From: Bacteroidota bacterium
GTDB taxonomy: Bacteria > Bacteroidota > Bacteroidia > Bacteroidales > Paludibacteraceae
Assembly: GCA_023391625.1 (NCBI GenBank)
Contig: JAEWAN010000002.1
Span: 1-64,000 of the forward strand
DNA: 64,000 bases
Reading direction: 5' to 3'
In this document: positions 24,320 through 32,270 of the stretch, piece after piece
Position numbering within the stretch: the stretch's first letter is position 1
How the letters are laid out: each line of letters opens with the position of its first letter
Program-made: the position numbers and the translations under genes
Notes under the pieces: model-generated
Told to the model about the DNA's origin: nothing
The model's database searches: none
What the model saw: only the letters and a program-made list of their open reading frames with translations

Positions 24320-26098
24320 ATAGAAACGACCAATCGCGGCCATCACCCATGGTGGGTGTGGCTGATTCCTTTGCCTGTCGTGTGGTGGGCAGCACTGCTG
24401 GCGGCATGCAGCTGGCAGACTGGCGTGGATCTGGTAGGTATGCTCGGTGCCTTTTCGCAGGCCATGAGTGATCCGTTTGCAATTCGGTGGACGGAATATT
24501 CCGTCCGCTTTTTGTTTGTCTTTACGCTTTTGTATGGGGCTGCGGTCATGGTCATTGTGACCGGTCGGAAAAATTACCGGCGCGGGGTGGAACATGGTTC
24601 TGCCCGCTGGGGGAATGTGGTACAAACGGCCAAACGGTACCGGGATCGTCAGCACCCCTACCGCAATCTCATATTGACCCAGCACTTTCAGATGGGGCTG
24701 GACGGCCACCGTCATAAGCGGAATACCAATGTGCTGGTGATCGGCGGCAGCGGCGCCGGAAAAAGTCGCAGCTATGCCATTCCGAATGTCTTGCAGTGTG
24801 CTCAGGGGCCGGACGGCGGCTGTTCTATTCTGGTGTCAGATCCAAAGGCCGAGATCCTGCGCAAAACCGGAAATGCCCTGATAGCAGCCGGATATGAAGT
24901 GCGGGTGTTCGACCTGCTCAGTCCGGATACATCTTTCTGCTATAACCCTCTGGCCTATGTGCGGGATGACAAGGACGTGCTGCGGTTGATCGAGACCCTC
25001 ATCCAGAGCACCACTCCGCCTGGTTCTCAAAGTACAGACCCATTCTGGACCAAGTCCGAAACGGCTCTGCTGCAGGCTCTCGTTTTGTACCTCATCCATG
25101 AAGCACCGAAAGACGAGCAGAACTTCGCCATGGTCATGGAAATGCTGGCGGCTGCCGAAGTGCGGGAGGAAGACGAAGACTTCGAGTCGCCGCTGGATAT
25201 TCTGTTCGAGCGGCTCGAGATGCGCGACCCGGAAAGCATTGCTGTGAAGCAATACCATATTTTCAAGATGGGCGCCGGCAAGACCCTGAAATCCATCCTG
25301 ATCAGTGTGGGTGTCCGGCTGTCCGCTTTCAATCTGCCCCAGATTGCACGGCTCACTTATACGGATGACCTGCACCTGGAAGAAATGGGAGAGAAAAAGG
25401 TGGCGCTGTTTTGCTGCCTGCCGGACTCGGACAAATCCCTCAACTATCTGGTGGGCATGATCTACGGTCAGCTCATCCAGACACTGTACTATGTGGCCGA
25501 CCGTAAGTATAAGGGCAGGCTGTCGGTGCCGGTCCATCTGCTTATTGACGAGGCCCCCAATATTGCTCTGCCCACCGACAACTTTCTGCCCTGGCTTTCC
25601 ACCATGCGAAGCCGGAACATTTTCTGCTCGTACATCGCCCAGAACATGGCCCAGCTGAAAGCCCTGTTCAAGGAACAGTGGGAATCGCTGGTGGGTCTCT
25701 GCGACGAATTCCTGTATTTGGGGGGCAATGAGAAAGAAACGCACAAATATGTGTCCGAACTCATGGGCAAGGAGACGTTGGATACAAACACCTACGGCCA
25801 TACCAAAGGCCGGAACGGAAGCTACTCCATCAACGATCAACAGACCGGCCGTGAATTGCTCACACCGGATGAAGTACGCATGCTGGACAACCGCAAGTGT
25901 ATCCTGTTCGTCCGTGGTGAGCGCCCCATGCTGGATGACAAGTATGATCTGATGCACCATCCCAACATCCATCTGACCGAGGACGGCGGTGCGCCGCCCT
26001 ACGACTACACCGCAGTTCGTGATGCCGTCGATGATCTGGACTATGATCCGGAGCATTATGAGGACTACGAACTGCTGGATCCCGATGATTTTCTTTGA
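24320..26098 (+). CDS. virD4: VirD4/TraG coupling ATPase (probable AUA start)
   Basis: About 592 residues. Two N-terminal membrane helices (WWVWLIPLPVVWWAALLAAC; about residues 65-85), then the ATPase: Walker A GGSGAGKSRS (about 142), SDPKAEILRKTG, Walker B HLLIDEAPNIA and the late SYIAQNMAQL. It couples the relaxase-DNA complex to the secretion channel. Start: an upstream ATG (24242) reads through a terminator and gives a non-homologous lead; ATA at 24320 stands six bases after GGGAGGGG (24306-24313), just before the membrane segment. No in-frame ATG occurs in this part. Confidence 0.92.
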   Translation: METTNRGHHPWWVWLIPLPVVWWAALLAACSWQTGVDLVGMLGAFSQAMSDPFAIRWTEYSVRFLFVFTLLYGAAVMVIVTGRKNYRRGVEHGSARWGNVVQTAKRYRDRQHPYRNLILTQHFQMGLDGHRHKRNTNVLVIGGSGAGKSRSYAIPNVLQCAQGPDGGCSILVSDPKAEILRKTGNALIAAGYEVRVFDLLSPDTSFCYNPLAYVRDDKDVLRLIETLIQSTTPPGSQSTDPFWTKSETALLQALVLYLIHEAPKDEQNFAMVMEMLAAAEVREEDEDFESPLDILFERLEMRDPESIAVKQYHIFKMGAGKTLKSILISVGVRLSAFNLPQIARLTYTDDLHLEEMGEKKVALFCCLPDSDKSLNYLVGMIYGQLIQTLYYVADRKYKGRLSVPVHLLIDEAPNIALPTDNFLPWLSTMRSRNIFCSYIAQNMAQLKALFKEQWESLVGLCDEFLYLGGNEKETHKYVSELMGKETLDTNTYGHTKGRNGSYSINDQQTGRELLTPDEVRMLDNRKCILFVRGERPMLDDKYDLMHHPNIHLTEDGGAPPYDYTAVRDAVDDLDYDPEHYEDYELLDPDDFL

Positions 26099-26115
26099 TT
26101 TAAGGAGGAACGCAT

Positions 26116-26478
26116 TTGAAACTGTTTTCTAAAAAGAACGATCAGAACCGCAAGACCGAACCGCTGCAGCTGAGCCAGAAGGGGCGTATGAATTTTGCCG
26201 TTTATGCTGCAGTGGTGGTGTGTACTGTCTGCCTTTCCACCACCGTCTTCGCCGCGGCCACCGACCCGCTCACCGTGGTCAACAACCTGTCCACCTTCAT
26301 CTTCTCCCTGATCCGCGCCATTGGCCTGATCCTGCTGGGCTGGGGCATCGTCCAGGTCGGCCTGTCTTTCCAGAGCCATGACCCCAGCCAGCGGTCCCAG
26401 GGATTTCTCACTCTGGCAGGCGGCCTTGTGATCACCTTTACCAAGGAGATCCTGGACCTCATCACTGGCACTCCTTGA
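26116..26478 (+). CDS. Maff2-family small membrane protein
   Basis: 120 residues from TTG 26116 (AAGGAGG seven bases upstream). Two or three hydrophobic helices (FAVYAAVVVCTVCLSTTVFA, FIFSLIRAIGLILLGWGIVQVGL, SQGFLTLAGGLVITFTKEIL). This matches Maff2-type, VirB2/TrbC-like proteins that precede VirB6/TrbL in Firmicutes ICEs. Probable membrane part of the mating channel. Confidence 0.75.
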   Translation: MKLFSKKNDQNRKTEPLQLSQKGRMNFAVYAAVVVCTVCLSTTVFAAATDPLTVVNNLSTFIFSLIRAIGLILLGWGIVQVGLSFQSHDPSQRSQGFLTLAGGLVITFTKEILDLITGTP

Positions 26479-26512
26479 AAGAGCGGAAACACAAGGAGGG
26501 AGGTGATGCGGT

Positions 26513-26731
26513 ACGAACTGGATCGTGGACAATCTGAACTCTGCCCTGCAAACCTGGAATGACAAGCTGGCGGAGATCTGGACGCTGCTCACGCAGGATC
26601 CGGCCACCTTCAAAGGCGGCGGCATCTGGCAGGTGATGCTGGGCATCCACGGAGCGTTGCAGGCCATCGGGTATGGCCTGCTGGTGTTGTTCTTCGCCGT
26701 GGGCGTGGTCAAGACCTGCGGCAGCTTTGCT
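26513..26731 (+). pseudogene. 5' part of trbL/virB6-like gene, interrupted
   Basis: The N-terminal 73 codons of a TrbL/VirB6-type polytopic channel protein (NWIVDNLNSALQTWNDKLAEIW, IWQVMLGIHGALQAIGYGLLVLFFAVGVVKTCGSF). The remainder is at 34365-34976, separated by an inserted 7.6 kb element; reading on into the element gives a stop at about 26803. Start: family members begin with a residue just before NW, here codon ACG at 26513, six bases after GGAGGTGA (26499-26506); TGA at 26504 blocks earlier starts and the next usable codon is GTG 26525. Confidence 0.85.
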
Positions 26732-26872
26732 GATGTAAACACTCATTACAGAACACAAAGGAATAGCACCCCTCCGATTGTAGTCGGAAAGGTGCTAATA
26801 TAGTGAATTATTTTACTTTTCTCGGTAAGTGACAGTCATCAAGCTCTAACAGCAAAATGCTCATTAGCTTTA

Positions 26873-27856
26873 CTATTTCAAGAAAACATTTAGCGATTTT
26901 TTTACTTTTTTCATCGTTTCATTTCCAATTTCGTTTGCTCTATCAGTTCCAGTCAAGATTATTTCTCTTACTTGTTCCTTTTTGCCCTCGTAAAACGCAC
27001 GTCTTTCTCTTACTGGTTCAAGAAGGTCATTGATTTTATTGTAAAGTTGCTTTTTACACGCTACACAGCCGATTTTTGCGTTTTTACACATTTCACATAT
27101 ATTTGCACTGTCTTCAGTATTAAATGCTTTATGGTAAGTGTAAACAGTGCAAATCTCGGGATTACCTTTGTCAGTTAGTGAAATTCTGTTCGTATCAGTA
27201 AGGGCTGATTTTATTTTTGTAATAACGGTTTCTTTGTCATCTGAAAGATATATTGCATTTCCTAAACTTTTTCCCATTTTAGAATTTCCGTCAGTTCCCG
27301 GAAGCCTTGGTGTATCTGAAAGAAGTTCTTTGGGAACTTTCAGCGTTTCTCCGTATAAATCATTGAATCTACGAACAATTTTTCGTGCAACTTCCATATG
27401 AGGTAATTGGTCATCGCCAACAGGAACTAAATCTGCATCACAAAAAGTAATGTCAGCAGCTTGGCTTACAGGATATCCTAAAAAGCCATAAGACAAGTCA
27501 TTATAACCATATTGCTTTGCTTCTGTTTTTATTGTTGGATTATGTCTAAGTGAATTGACAGAAACGAGCATAGAATAAAAAACAGTTAATTCAGCTATTG
27601 CGGAAACTTGTGATTGTTGAACAAAAGTAACCTTTTCAGGATTAAGCCCTACAGATAAGTTATCGATTGCTACATCAAAGATGCTTGAATAAATAAGCTT
27701 TGGATTTTCAAAATGGGTTGTTAACGCTTGTACATCTGCAAGCAAAATAAGTGTATCATAATCATTTTGTAGCTTTACACGATTTTGCAAGCTCCCTATA
27801 TAGTGCCCAAGATGAAGTTTTCCAGTTGTTCTATCCCCGGTAAGTATTCTTTTCAT
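26873..27856 (-). CDS. trpS: tryptophanyl-tRNA synthetase (element-borne)
   Basis: 327 residues. Class I signatures: GKLHLGHYIGS (HIGH motif, residues 12-22) and NSKMGKSLGN (KMSKS variant, 193-197). Cys 236, 257, 264 and 267 are spaced C-x20-C-x6-C-x2-C, close to the [4Fe-4S] site of Thermotoga TrpRS. It charges tRNA-Trp. Start ATG 27856, one base after the leader-peptide stop, with AAAGGA (27871-27866) inside the leader; an upstream ATG at 27874 lacks a site. As cargo it may be an inhibitor-resistant second copy (for example to indolmycin-like compounds), which is inference. Regulation: T-box plus leader peptide upstream. Confidence 0.95.
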   Translation of the reverse strand: MKRILTGDRTTGKLHLGHYIGSLQNRVKLQNDYDTLILLADVQALTTHFENPKLIYSSIFDVAIDNLSVGLNPEKVTFVQQSQVSAIAELTVFYSMLVSVNSLRHNPTIKTEAKQYGYNDLSYGFLGYPVSQAADITFCDADLVPVGDDQLPHMEVARKIVRRFNDLYGETLKVPKELLSDTPRLPGTDGNSKMGKSLGNAIYLSDDKETVITKIKSALTDTNRISLTDKGNPEICTVYTYHKAFNTEDSANICEMCKNAKIGCVACKKQLYNKINDLLEPVRERRAFYEGKKEQVREIILTGTDRANEIGNETMKKVKKSLNVFLK

Positions 27857-27857
27857 A

Positions 27858-27911
27858 TTAAATATTCCTTTCATATTTTATTTTTTCAAGCCACCACCAA
27901 TCATTGTCCAT
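27858..27911 (-). CDS. Trp-rich leader peptide (MDNDWWWLEKIKYERNI)
   Basis: A 17-codon frame with its own AAGGAG site seven to eight bases before ATG. Codons 5-7 are three consecutive TGG (Trp). The stop TAA (27860-27858) is one base from the trpS start, and the trpS Shine-Dalgarno lies within leader codons 13-15. A ribosome moving through to the stop would cover the trpS site; one stalled at the Trp codons would leave it free. That is the logic of the leader peptide in the Bacillus subtilis rtpA (anti-TRAP) operon. Too short for standard gene callers. Confidence 0.82.
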   Translation of the reverse strand: MDNDWWWLEKIKYERNI

Positions 27912-27930
27912 AAAATCAACTCCTTAAAAT

Positions 27931-28180
27931 AAAAAACTTCTGTCCTAAAAAGGACAGAAGTTGATTCTGTTTGCCACCAAATTAGTACGTACTACCATAC
28001 GTTTCTCGCATCACGGTCGAGATTATCCGTCAACGCCTACTAAAATAATTTTTCGGGTTGCCCTCATAAGTCCATTCGTCAAAAAGCTCAATATTACCAT
28101 CACACCATCGGTAACTCTCTTTAATTTCGCTATAATGATTACTACTCTTAATCAACGGTTTAAAATATTCTATTTTCAAT
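27931..28180 (-). ncRNA. Trp-specific T-box riboswitch leader
   Basis: The minus-strand RNA upstream of trpS has T-box features in order: a stem I region with AGAGAGTTACCGATGGTG (28105-28088 area), a specifier-loop stretch GAATGGAC with TGG (28074-28072) as Trp codon, GTAGGCGTTGACGG and CCGTGA segments, the T-box-like TTTGGTGGCA (about 27981-27972), and a terminator AACTTCTGTCCT/AGGACAGAAGTT with T-run (27962-27931). Uncharged tRNA-Trp would pair with specifier and T-box and block the terminator. Boundaries are approximate and the structure was drawn by eye. Confidence 0.82.
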
Positions 28181-28209
28181 ATTTTAATATAATAAGGTTA
28201 AAAAGTCAA
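28181..28209 (-). promoter_or_regulatory. sigma-A promoter of the T-box/trpS unit
   Basis: On the minus strand TTGACT (28209-28204), a 17-base spacer and TAAAAT (28186-28181), giving transcription just before the T-box stem I. Confidence 0.65.
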
Positions 28210-28224
28210 GTGAAACTAATATAA

Positions 28225-28457
28225 ATTTTCTCTGTCAAAAGACAGCGCACTGCCTGTGCCGCAAAATGCTCATAATTTTCCCAACAAACCGAAAGTTATT
28301 CCGATTTATCTCTCTGTTGGATTATATAAATTAACTCCCCATTACATATTAAAACTCCTGTTTCAGTGTAACAGAAATAATCTTGCTCGATCGTAATTAT
28401 GTATTTTAGTATAGCATAGACTCGTAAATTTTGGAAGATATTTTCTGCAAATACTTA
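28225..28457. other. A+T-rich gap between divergent units
   Basis: No gene is supported. It contains GCAAAATGCTCAT (28261-28273), an exact 13-base copy of 26852-26864 on the other side of trpS, and CATTACATATTAA (28340-28352), repeated inverted at 28632-28644. The first pair brackets the trpS cassette; the second flanks the leader of the replication genes. Confidence 0.4.
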
Positions 28458-28486
28458 TTGACTTTTTAATGAATTTGTGATATGAG
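28458..28486 (+). promoter_or_regulatory. promoter for the mobilizable-element backbone genes
   Basis: TTGACT (28458-28463), 17 bases, TATGAG (28481-28486) with a TG two bases before it. It faces the RepA-like/relaxase/recombinase genes and is followed by a long leader containing a terminator. Confidence 0.55.
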
Positions 28487-28557
28487 CCAAAAAATCAGTA
28501 TTTAGCTTGTTAAATAAAAGTCTTTGGATTTATGAATACTGCTCCCACAATTTACAT

Positions 28558-28595
28558 AGCACCTGCTTTATCTCGTATAAAACAGGTGCTTTTTT
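28558..28595 (+). terminator. attenuator-like terminator in the leader
   Basis: AGCACCTG pairs with CAGGTGCT, followed by TTTTT. It lies about 70 bases after the predicted promoter and 130 bases before the first gene, with no gene between, so it may control read-through into the element backbone. Confidence 0.7.
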
Positions 28596-28727
28596 GCGCC
28601 CTTTTTAAGCTGTTTTCCTTGTTTTACAGGGTTAATATGTAATGTCTACGCCCTGTTCTAAGAGCCTTACAGAGCAAAAAAGAACGCAAAACAACCCCAA
28701 AACGATACAGAAAAGAGGTGAAACAGA

Positions 28728-28913
28728 ATGCCGAGGATGTCAAAGAAAATGAAGCTGGAATGGTCTTGCTTCATCAAAGAAAACGGGCGCAGAGACTACA
28801 ATACCCTGTGCCGAAAATGTATGCACGACTGTAAACAAAGCTTTCGAGCCACAGTCATTGCATGCCGCAAATATCAATCTAAGAGAGGAGAAAAATCATG
28901 GAAACAAAATTAG
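28728..28913 (+). CDS. small Cys-rich basic protein
   Basis: 61 residues, ATG with GAGGTG upstream, 16 bases of overlap with the next gene. Highly basic, with a CRKCMHDCK cluster that could bind metal. Such a small frame commonly precedes the RepA-like ATPase in Tn4451-type and related elements; function unknown. Confidence 0.5.
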   Translation: MPRMSKKMKLEWSCFIKENGRRDYNTLCRKCMHDCKQSFRATVIACRKYQSKRGEKSWKQN

Positions 28914-29905
28914 AAATTATCCGTATGTCAGAGGTGGAAGCAAAAGCAGTAAGCTGGCTCTGGTATCCATATATCCCTTTTGGCAAGATTACAATGCTAC
29001 AGGGTGATCCGGGCGATGGTAAGACAATGCTGATTCTTACCCTGTCTGCCTTGCTTTCAAAGGGTGCTGTGTTACCGCAGACACAGGTCGCTTCCGAGCC
29101 TGTTACCGTTATCTATCAGACAGCAGAGGATGGCTTAGCAGATACCATAAAGCCAAGGCTTGAAAAGGCCGGAGCTGACTGTGAAAGAGTGGTGGTCATT
29201 AACGACAGCGACAACCCTTTATCTATTGCAGACAAGCGTATTGAGCAGGCAATTACCACTCAAAATGCAAAGCTGTTGATTCTTGACCCTTTGCAAGCAT
29301 TTTTGGGCGCTGATGTGGATATGCACCGAGCGAATGAAATTCGTCCGCTGTTCAAAAGGCTTGCCAATGTGGCAGAGCGCACAGGCTGTGCCATTGTGAT
29401 TGTCGGTCATATGAACAAAATGCAAGGGGCAAAAGGAATGTATCGAGGGTTAGGCTCCATTGATATTCCTGCGGTCTGTCGAAGCATTCTTCTTGTCGGC
29501 AGGTCAAAGGACAATCCCGACAGAAGAATTATGGCACATCTGAAAAGCTCCCTTGCCCCTGTTGGTCAGTCCATTACCTTTGAGATTGACGAAAATATTA
29601 CCTTTACAGGAACCTGTAATATTACAGCTGAACAGCTTTTAAACGGTGGCGGTTACGGCGGTGAGTTCAAAACCAAAAAGAAAGACTGTGTGCTTGATGA
29701 ATTGCCCCGTTTGCTCTCAGGAGGTGAAATGCCCTGCCAGGACGTATACGACTACTTTGAGGATATGGGCATCGGTACCCGGACAGTGCAGGAAGCAAAG
29801 AAGATTCTCGGTGTGCAGTCGCACAAACGAGGATACGGATTTGCTTGGGCACTGCCAACAACGCAACATTTTTCATTGTGCGAACAAGAACGCACAAATG
29901 AATAA
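28898..29905 (+). CDS. RepA-like AAA/RecA-fold ATPase
   Basis: 335 residues. Walker A GDPGDGKTMLIL (about residue 38-49), Walker B AKLLILDPLQAF, and VIVGHMNKMQGAKGMYRGLGSIDI typical of the hexameric RepA/DnaB-like helicase family of plasmid and phage elements. The C-terminal 90 residues look like a small helical DNA-binding part (CQDVYDYFEDMGIGTRTVQEAKKILG). Likely role: unwinding DNA for element replication or processing after transfer. Confidence 0.82.
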   Translation: METKLEIIRMSEVEAKAVSWLWYPYIPFGKITMLQGDPGDGKTMLILTLSALLSKGAVLPQTQVASEPVTVIYQTAEDGLADTIKPRLEKAGADCERVVVINDSDNPLSIADKRIEQAITTQNAKLLILDPLQAFLGADVDMHRANEIRPLFKRLANVAERTGCAIVIVGHMNKMQGAKGMYRGLGSIDIPAVCRSILLVGRSKDNPDRRIMAHLKSSLAPVGQSITFEIDENITFTGTCNITAEQLLNGGGYGGEFKTKKKDCVLDELPRLLSGGEMPCQDVYDYFEDMGIGTRTVQEAKKILGVQSHKRGYGFAWALPTTQHFSLCEQERTNE

Positions 29906-30214
29906 TGGCGTTGTTTAAAAGGGAGTCCAGCGGGAACGGCTGGCACACCACTTATGGAATAAGTGTAGTGTGTTACACTGCTACACCGCAGACAACAAAA
30001 ACAGGGGTTTTTGCTGTCCGCTTGCAGTATGTTGCGACACGGGAGTGGAGCAATTTACTGTAAGCACTTTGCGGGGTTGCTGTGTACTCTGAGCAGAGCC
30101 ATTCTCTCACACAACCGTTCTCTATTACGAGCGTAAGAATGCAAAAATGCGTCAACCTCGCACAATGAAAAATGTTGCGTTGTTGACCTCAATAATTTGA
30201 AAGGAAAATGAAAT
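29906..30214 (+). other. non-coding stretch holding the mobilizable-element oriT
   Basis: No gene seen. Besides the oriT core it holds a second inverted repeat (GACAACAAAAAC with GTTTTTGCTGTC, about 29989-30018) and further short repeats, followed by an AAAGGA site for the relaxase gene. Confidence 0.5.
29944..29983 (+). other. MobV-type oriT with predicted nick site
   Basis: An inverted repeat CCACTTAT/ATAAGTG is followed by TAGTGTG|TTACAC, closely matching the pMV158-family core TAGTGTG|TTATAC. By analogy the nick falls between 29972 and 29973. The MobV relaxase gene begins 240 bases downstream. Confidence 0.8.
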
Positions 30215-31177
30215 ATGCCATACGCAATATTACGATTTGCAAAGAAAACCTCGGGACAACTGGCTTCGACCGAACGCCATAACGAGCGTAAAAAAGAAGC
30301 TTACAAAAGCAATCCCGACATTGATGTGGAGCGTTCAAGGCTCAACTATCATTTGGTAGCACCAAGTAATGCGACCTACAAAAAACGTATCAAGGCACTG
30401 ACAGAACAATCAGGCTGTAAGGTGCGAAGTAACAGCGTGATGATGGTTGAAACGCTCATCACTGCAAGCCCCGAATTTATGAAATCACTGCCCGAAGAAG
30501 AACAAAAAGAGTTTTTTGAGAGAGCCTTGCAGTTCATTTCGGAGCGTGTGGGAAAACAGAATATTATATCTGCCGTGGTGCATATGGACGAAACAACTCC
30601 CCATATGCATCTTTCTTTTTGCCCAATTACAAAGGATAACAGACTTTCGGCAAAGGATTATTTAGGCAATCAAAAAACACTTTCTGACTGGCAGACGGAT
30701 TATCACCGGCGCATGTCAGAGCGTTATCCAGAACTGGAAAGAGGATTATCCTCAATGATTACAAAGCGTTCTCACATTCCTACTTGGTTACTCAAAAAAA
30801 GCGAAAGGCTCGATAAAATGGTGGATGAAATTCGTGTGGCGCTGTCGGATATTGGTGCGTTTAACGCAGGAAAAAAGCGTGACAAGGCACTTGAAATTCT
30901 GCTCAAATGGTATCCGCAAGCAGAAGCGTTCTCTACTGAAATTAAGAAATATGAGGACAATGTGCGTTCTCTAAAAGGTACCGTCAGCATTGAAAAGCAG
31001 AACACCGCTTATTTCAGGAATGAAAACGCCGAACTGGAAGAACGCATTTACAAGGCAAACAGCCATATTCGTGAATTATCTGCCGTGAATGAAAAGCAGA
31101 AGCGTTTACTTGACCGTATTCCCCCTGAAATATTGGAACAGCTACAAGCCAAAAAGAAAGATAGAGGTGCAAGGTAA
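30215..31177 (+). CDS. MobV (Pre/Mob, TnpZ-like) relaxase
   Basis: 320 residues. N-terminal MPYAILRFAKKTSGQLASTERHN, then LNYHLV, and the metal-binding motif VVHMDETTPHMHLSF (about residue 124-138), which identifies the Pre/Mob (MOBV) family. The C-terminal 100 residues are coiled coil. It would nick the adjacent oriT and borrow a conjugation channel from a co-resident element. Tn4451 carries a similar gene, tnpZ. AAAGGA precedes the ATG. Confidence 0.93.
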   Translation: MPYAILRFAKKTSGQLASTERHNERKKEAYKSNPDIDVERSRLNYHLVAPSNATYKKRIKALTEQSGCKVRSNSVMMVETLITASPEFMKSLPEEEQKEFFERALQFISERVGKQNIISAVVHMDETTPHMHLSFCPITKDNRLSAKDYLGNQKTLSDWQTDYHRRMSERYPELERGLSSMITKRSHIPTWLLKKSERLDKMVDEIRVALSDIGAFNAGKKRDKALEILLKWYPQAEAFSTEIKKYEDNVRSLKGTVSIEKQNTAYFRNENAELEERIYKANSHIRELSAVNEKQKRLLDRIPPEILEQLQAKKKDRGAR

Positions 31178-32007
31178 TGGAAAAAATACAATCAATTGCA
31201 ATTAAGGATTTATATCCTTTCCCAGACAATCCGTTTAAGGTTGTTGAGGGTGAAGAACTGAATTTATTAGCTGAAAGTATCCGAGATTACGGTATTATTA
31301 CACCCATTGTTGTCCGTCCACGTGAGGGTGACGGTTATGAAGTTATCGCAGGGCACAGACGAATAAAGGCTTGTGAAAAGGCAGGAATCGAAACAGTTCC
31401 TGCCTTTGTTCGTGATTTGGATAGGGACAGTGCTATCATTGCCGTTGTAGACAGCAATCTGCAAAGGGAGCATATTATGCCATCAGAAAAAGCCTTTGCC
31501 TACAAGATGAAGCTGGAAGCAATTAAGCACCAAGGGCGTACCTCTACGCAAGTTGCGGAGAAGTTATCTGTTGACAGCATCGGAAATGCAGACGGTATCA
31601 GCGGCGATACGGTATGGCGGTATGTACGGCTTACCAATCTTTCTCCCGAGTTATTACAGCTTGTGGATGACGGAAAAATTGCGTTAAGTCCGGCGGTGGC
31701 TCTCTCTTACCTGTCTGAAAAAGAACAGGCGGACTTGCTTGAAACCATTGAAAGTGAGGACTGCACACCCTCTTATGCTCAAGCAATTCAGATGAAAGAG
31801 CTGTCACAGGACAGCAGGCTTGATATGGATACCATTTTCAAAATGCTAACCGAGCCAAAGCCTAACCAACAGGAACAATACAAGCTCAAAAAGGAAGATA
31901 TTCGTAAGTTCTTCCCCAAAAGCTATACAGATAAGCAGATTATTGAAAAGTTGTTTCAGTTACTGGAGCAGTACAGAAAAAGACAACAAAACAGAGACAG
32001 TCGTTAA
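31177..32007 (+). CDS. ParB/Spo0J-family protein
   Basis: 276 residues, overlapping the relaxase stop by one base (TAATG). ParB N-terminal domain: LYPFPDNPFKVVEGEELNLLAESI, GIITPIVVRPREGDGYEVIAGHRR (CTP-binding box) and LQREHIMPSEKAFAYKMKLEA, followed by the helix-turn-helix region ISGDTVWRYVRLTNLSPELLQLVDDGKIA. No ParA is present, so it may act as a DNA-binding regulator or spreader rather than a full partition system. Confidence 0.9.
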   Translation: MEKIQSIAIKDLYPFPDNPFKVVEGEELNLLAESIRDYGIITPIVVRPREGDGYEVIAGHRRIKACEKAGIETVPAFVRDLDRDSAIIAVVDSNLQREHIMPSEKAFAYKMKLEAIKHQGRTSTQVAEKLSVDSIGNADGISGDTVWRYVRLTNLSPELLQLVDDGKIALSPAVALSYLSEKEQADLLETIESEDCTPSYAQAIQMKELSQDSRLDMDTIFKMLTEPKPNQQEQYKLKKEDIRKFFPKSYTDKQIIEKLFQLLEQYRKRQQNRDSR

Positions 32008-32033
32008 GATTTTTCTTTTTGAGCTGGTAAACA

Positions 32034-32066
32034 AGGGGCGTTCGGAAACGGACGCTCCTATTTCTA
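32034..32066 (+). terminator. terminator after parB
   Basis: AGGGGCGT..CGG pairs with CCG..ACGCTCCT around GAAA, followed by ATTTCTATTT. The T-run is broken, so it may be leaky, allowing expression of the recombinase genes. Confidence 0.55.
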
Positions 32067-32081
32067 TTTACGGAGGTTTTT

Positions 32082-32270
32082 ATGGCAAGAGAAATGATAC
32101 GCCCCAAGATAGAGGTTGAAGCCGTCTATCAGGGCAATGAAAATATGCAGGAAGTATTTGTGGGTTTGCTTGTTTCAGAGGTAAAATACAGAGAAAAGTC
32201 TATTTGCACCTTTGATTATATCAAGGACCCGGAATACAATGTTGATAAAAAACACAAGGAGGCAAGCTAA
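32082..32270 (+). CDS. small protein preceding the recombinase
   Basis: 62 residues, ATG with GGAGG upstream, stop directly abutting the recombinase ATG. Sequence (IEVEAVYQGNENMQEVFVGLLVSE) is beta-rich without a known motif. Similar short frames stand just ahead of large serine recombinases in related elements; role unknown. Confidence 0.55.
   Translation: MAREMIRPKIEVEAVYQGNENMQEVFVGLLVSEVKYREKSICTFDYIKDPEYNVDKKHKEAS

Noticed and set aside
26764..26797. Hairpin near the left end as a normal terminator for trpS
   Set aside because: It is in the right place for a trpS terminator, but on the minus strand it is followed by TTCCTTTG rather than a T-run, so I left it as a possible end structure of the element.
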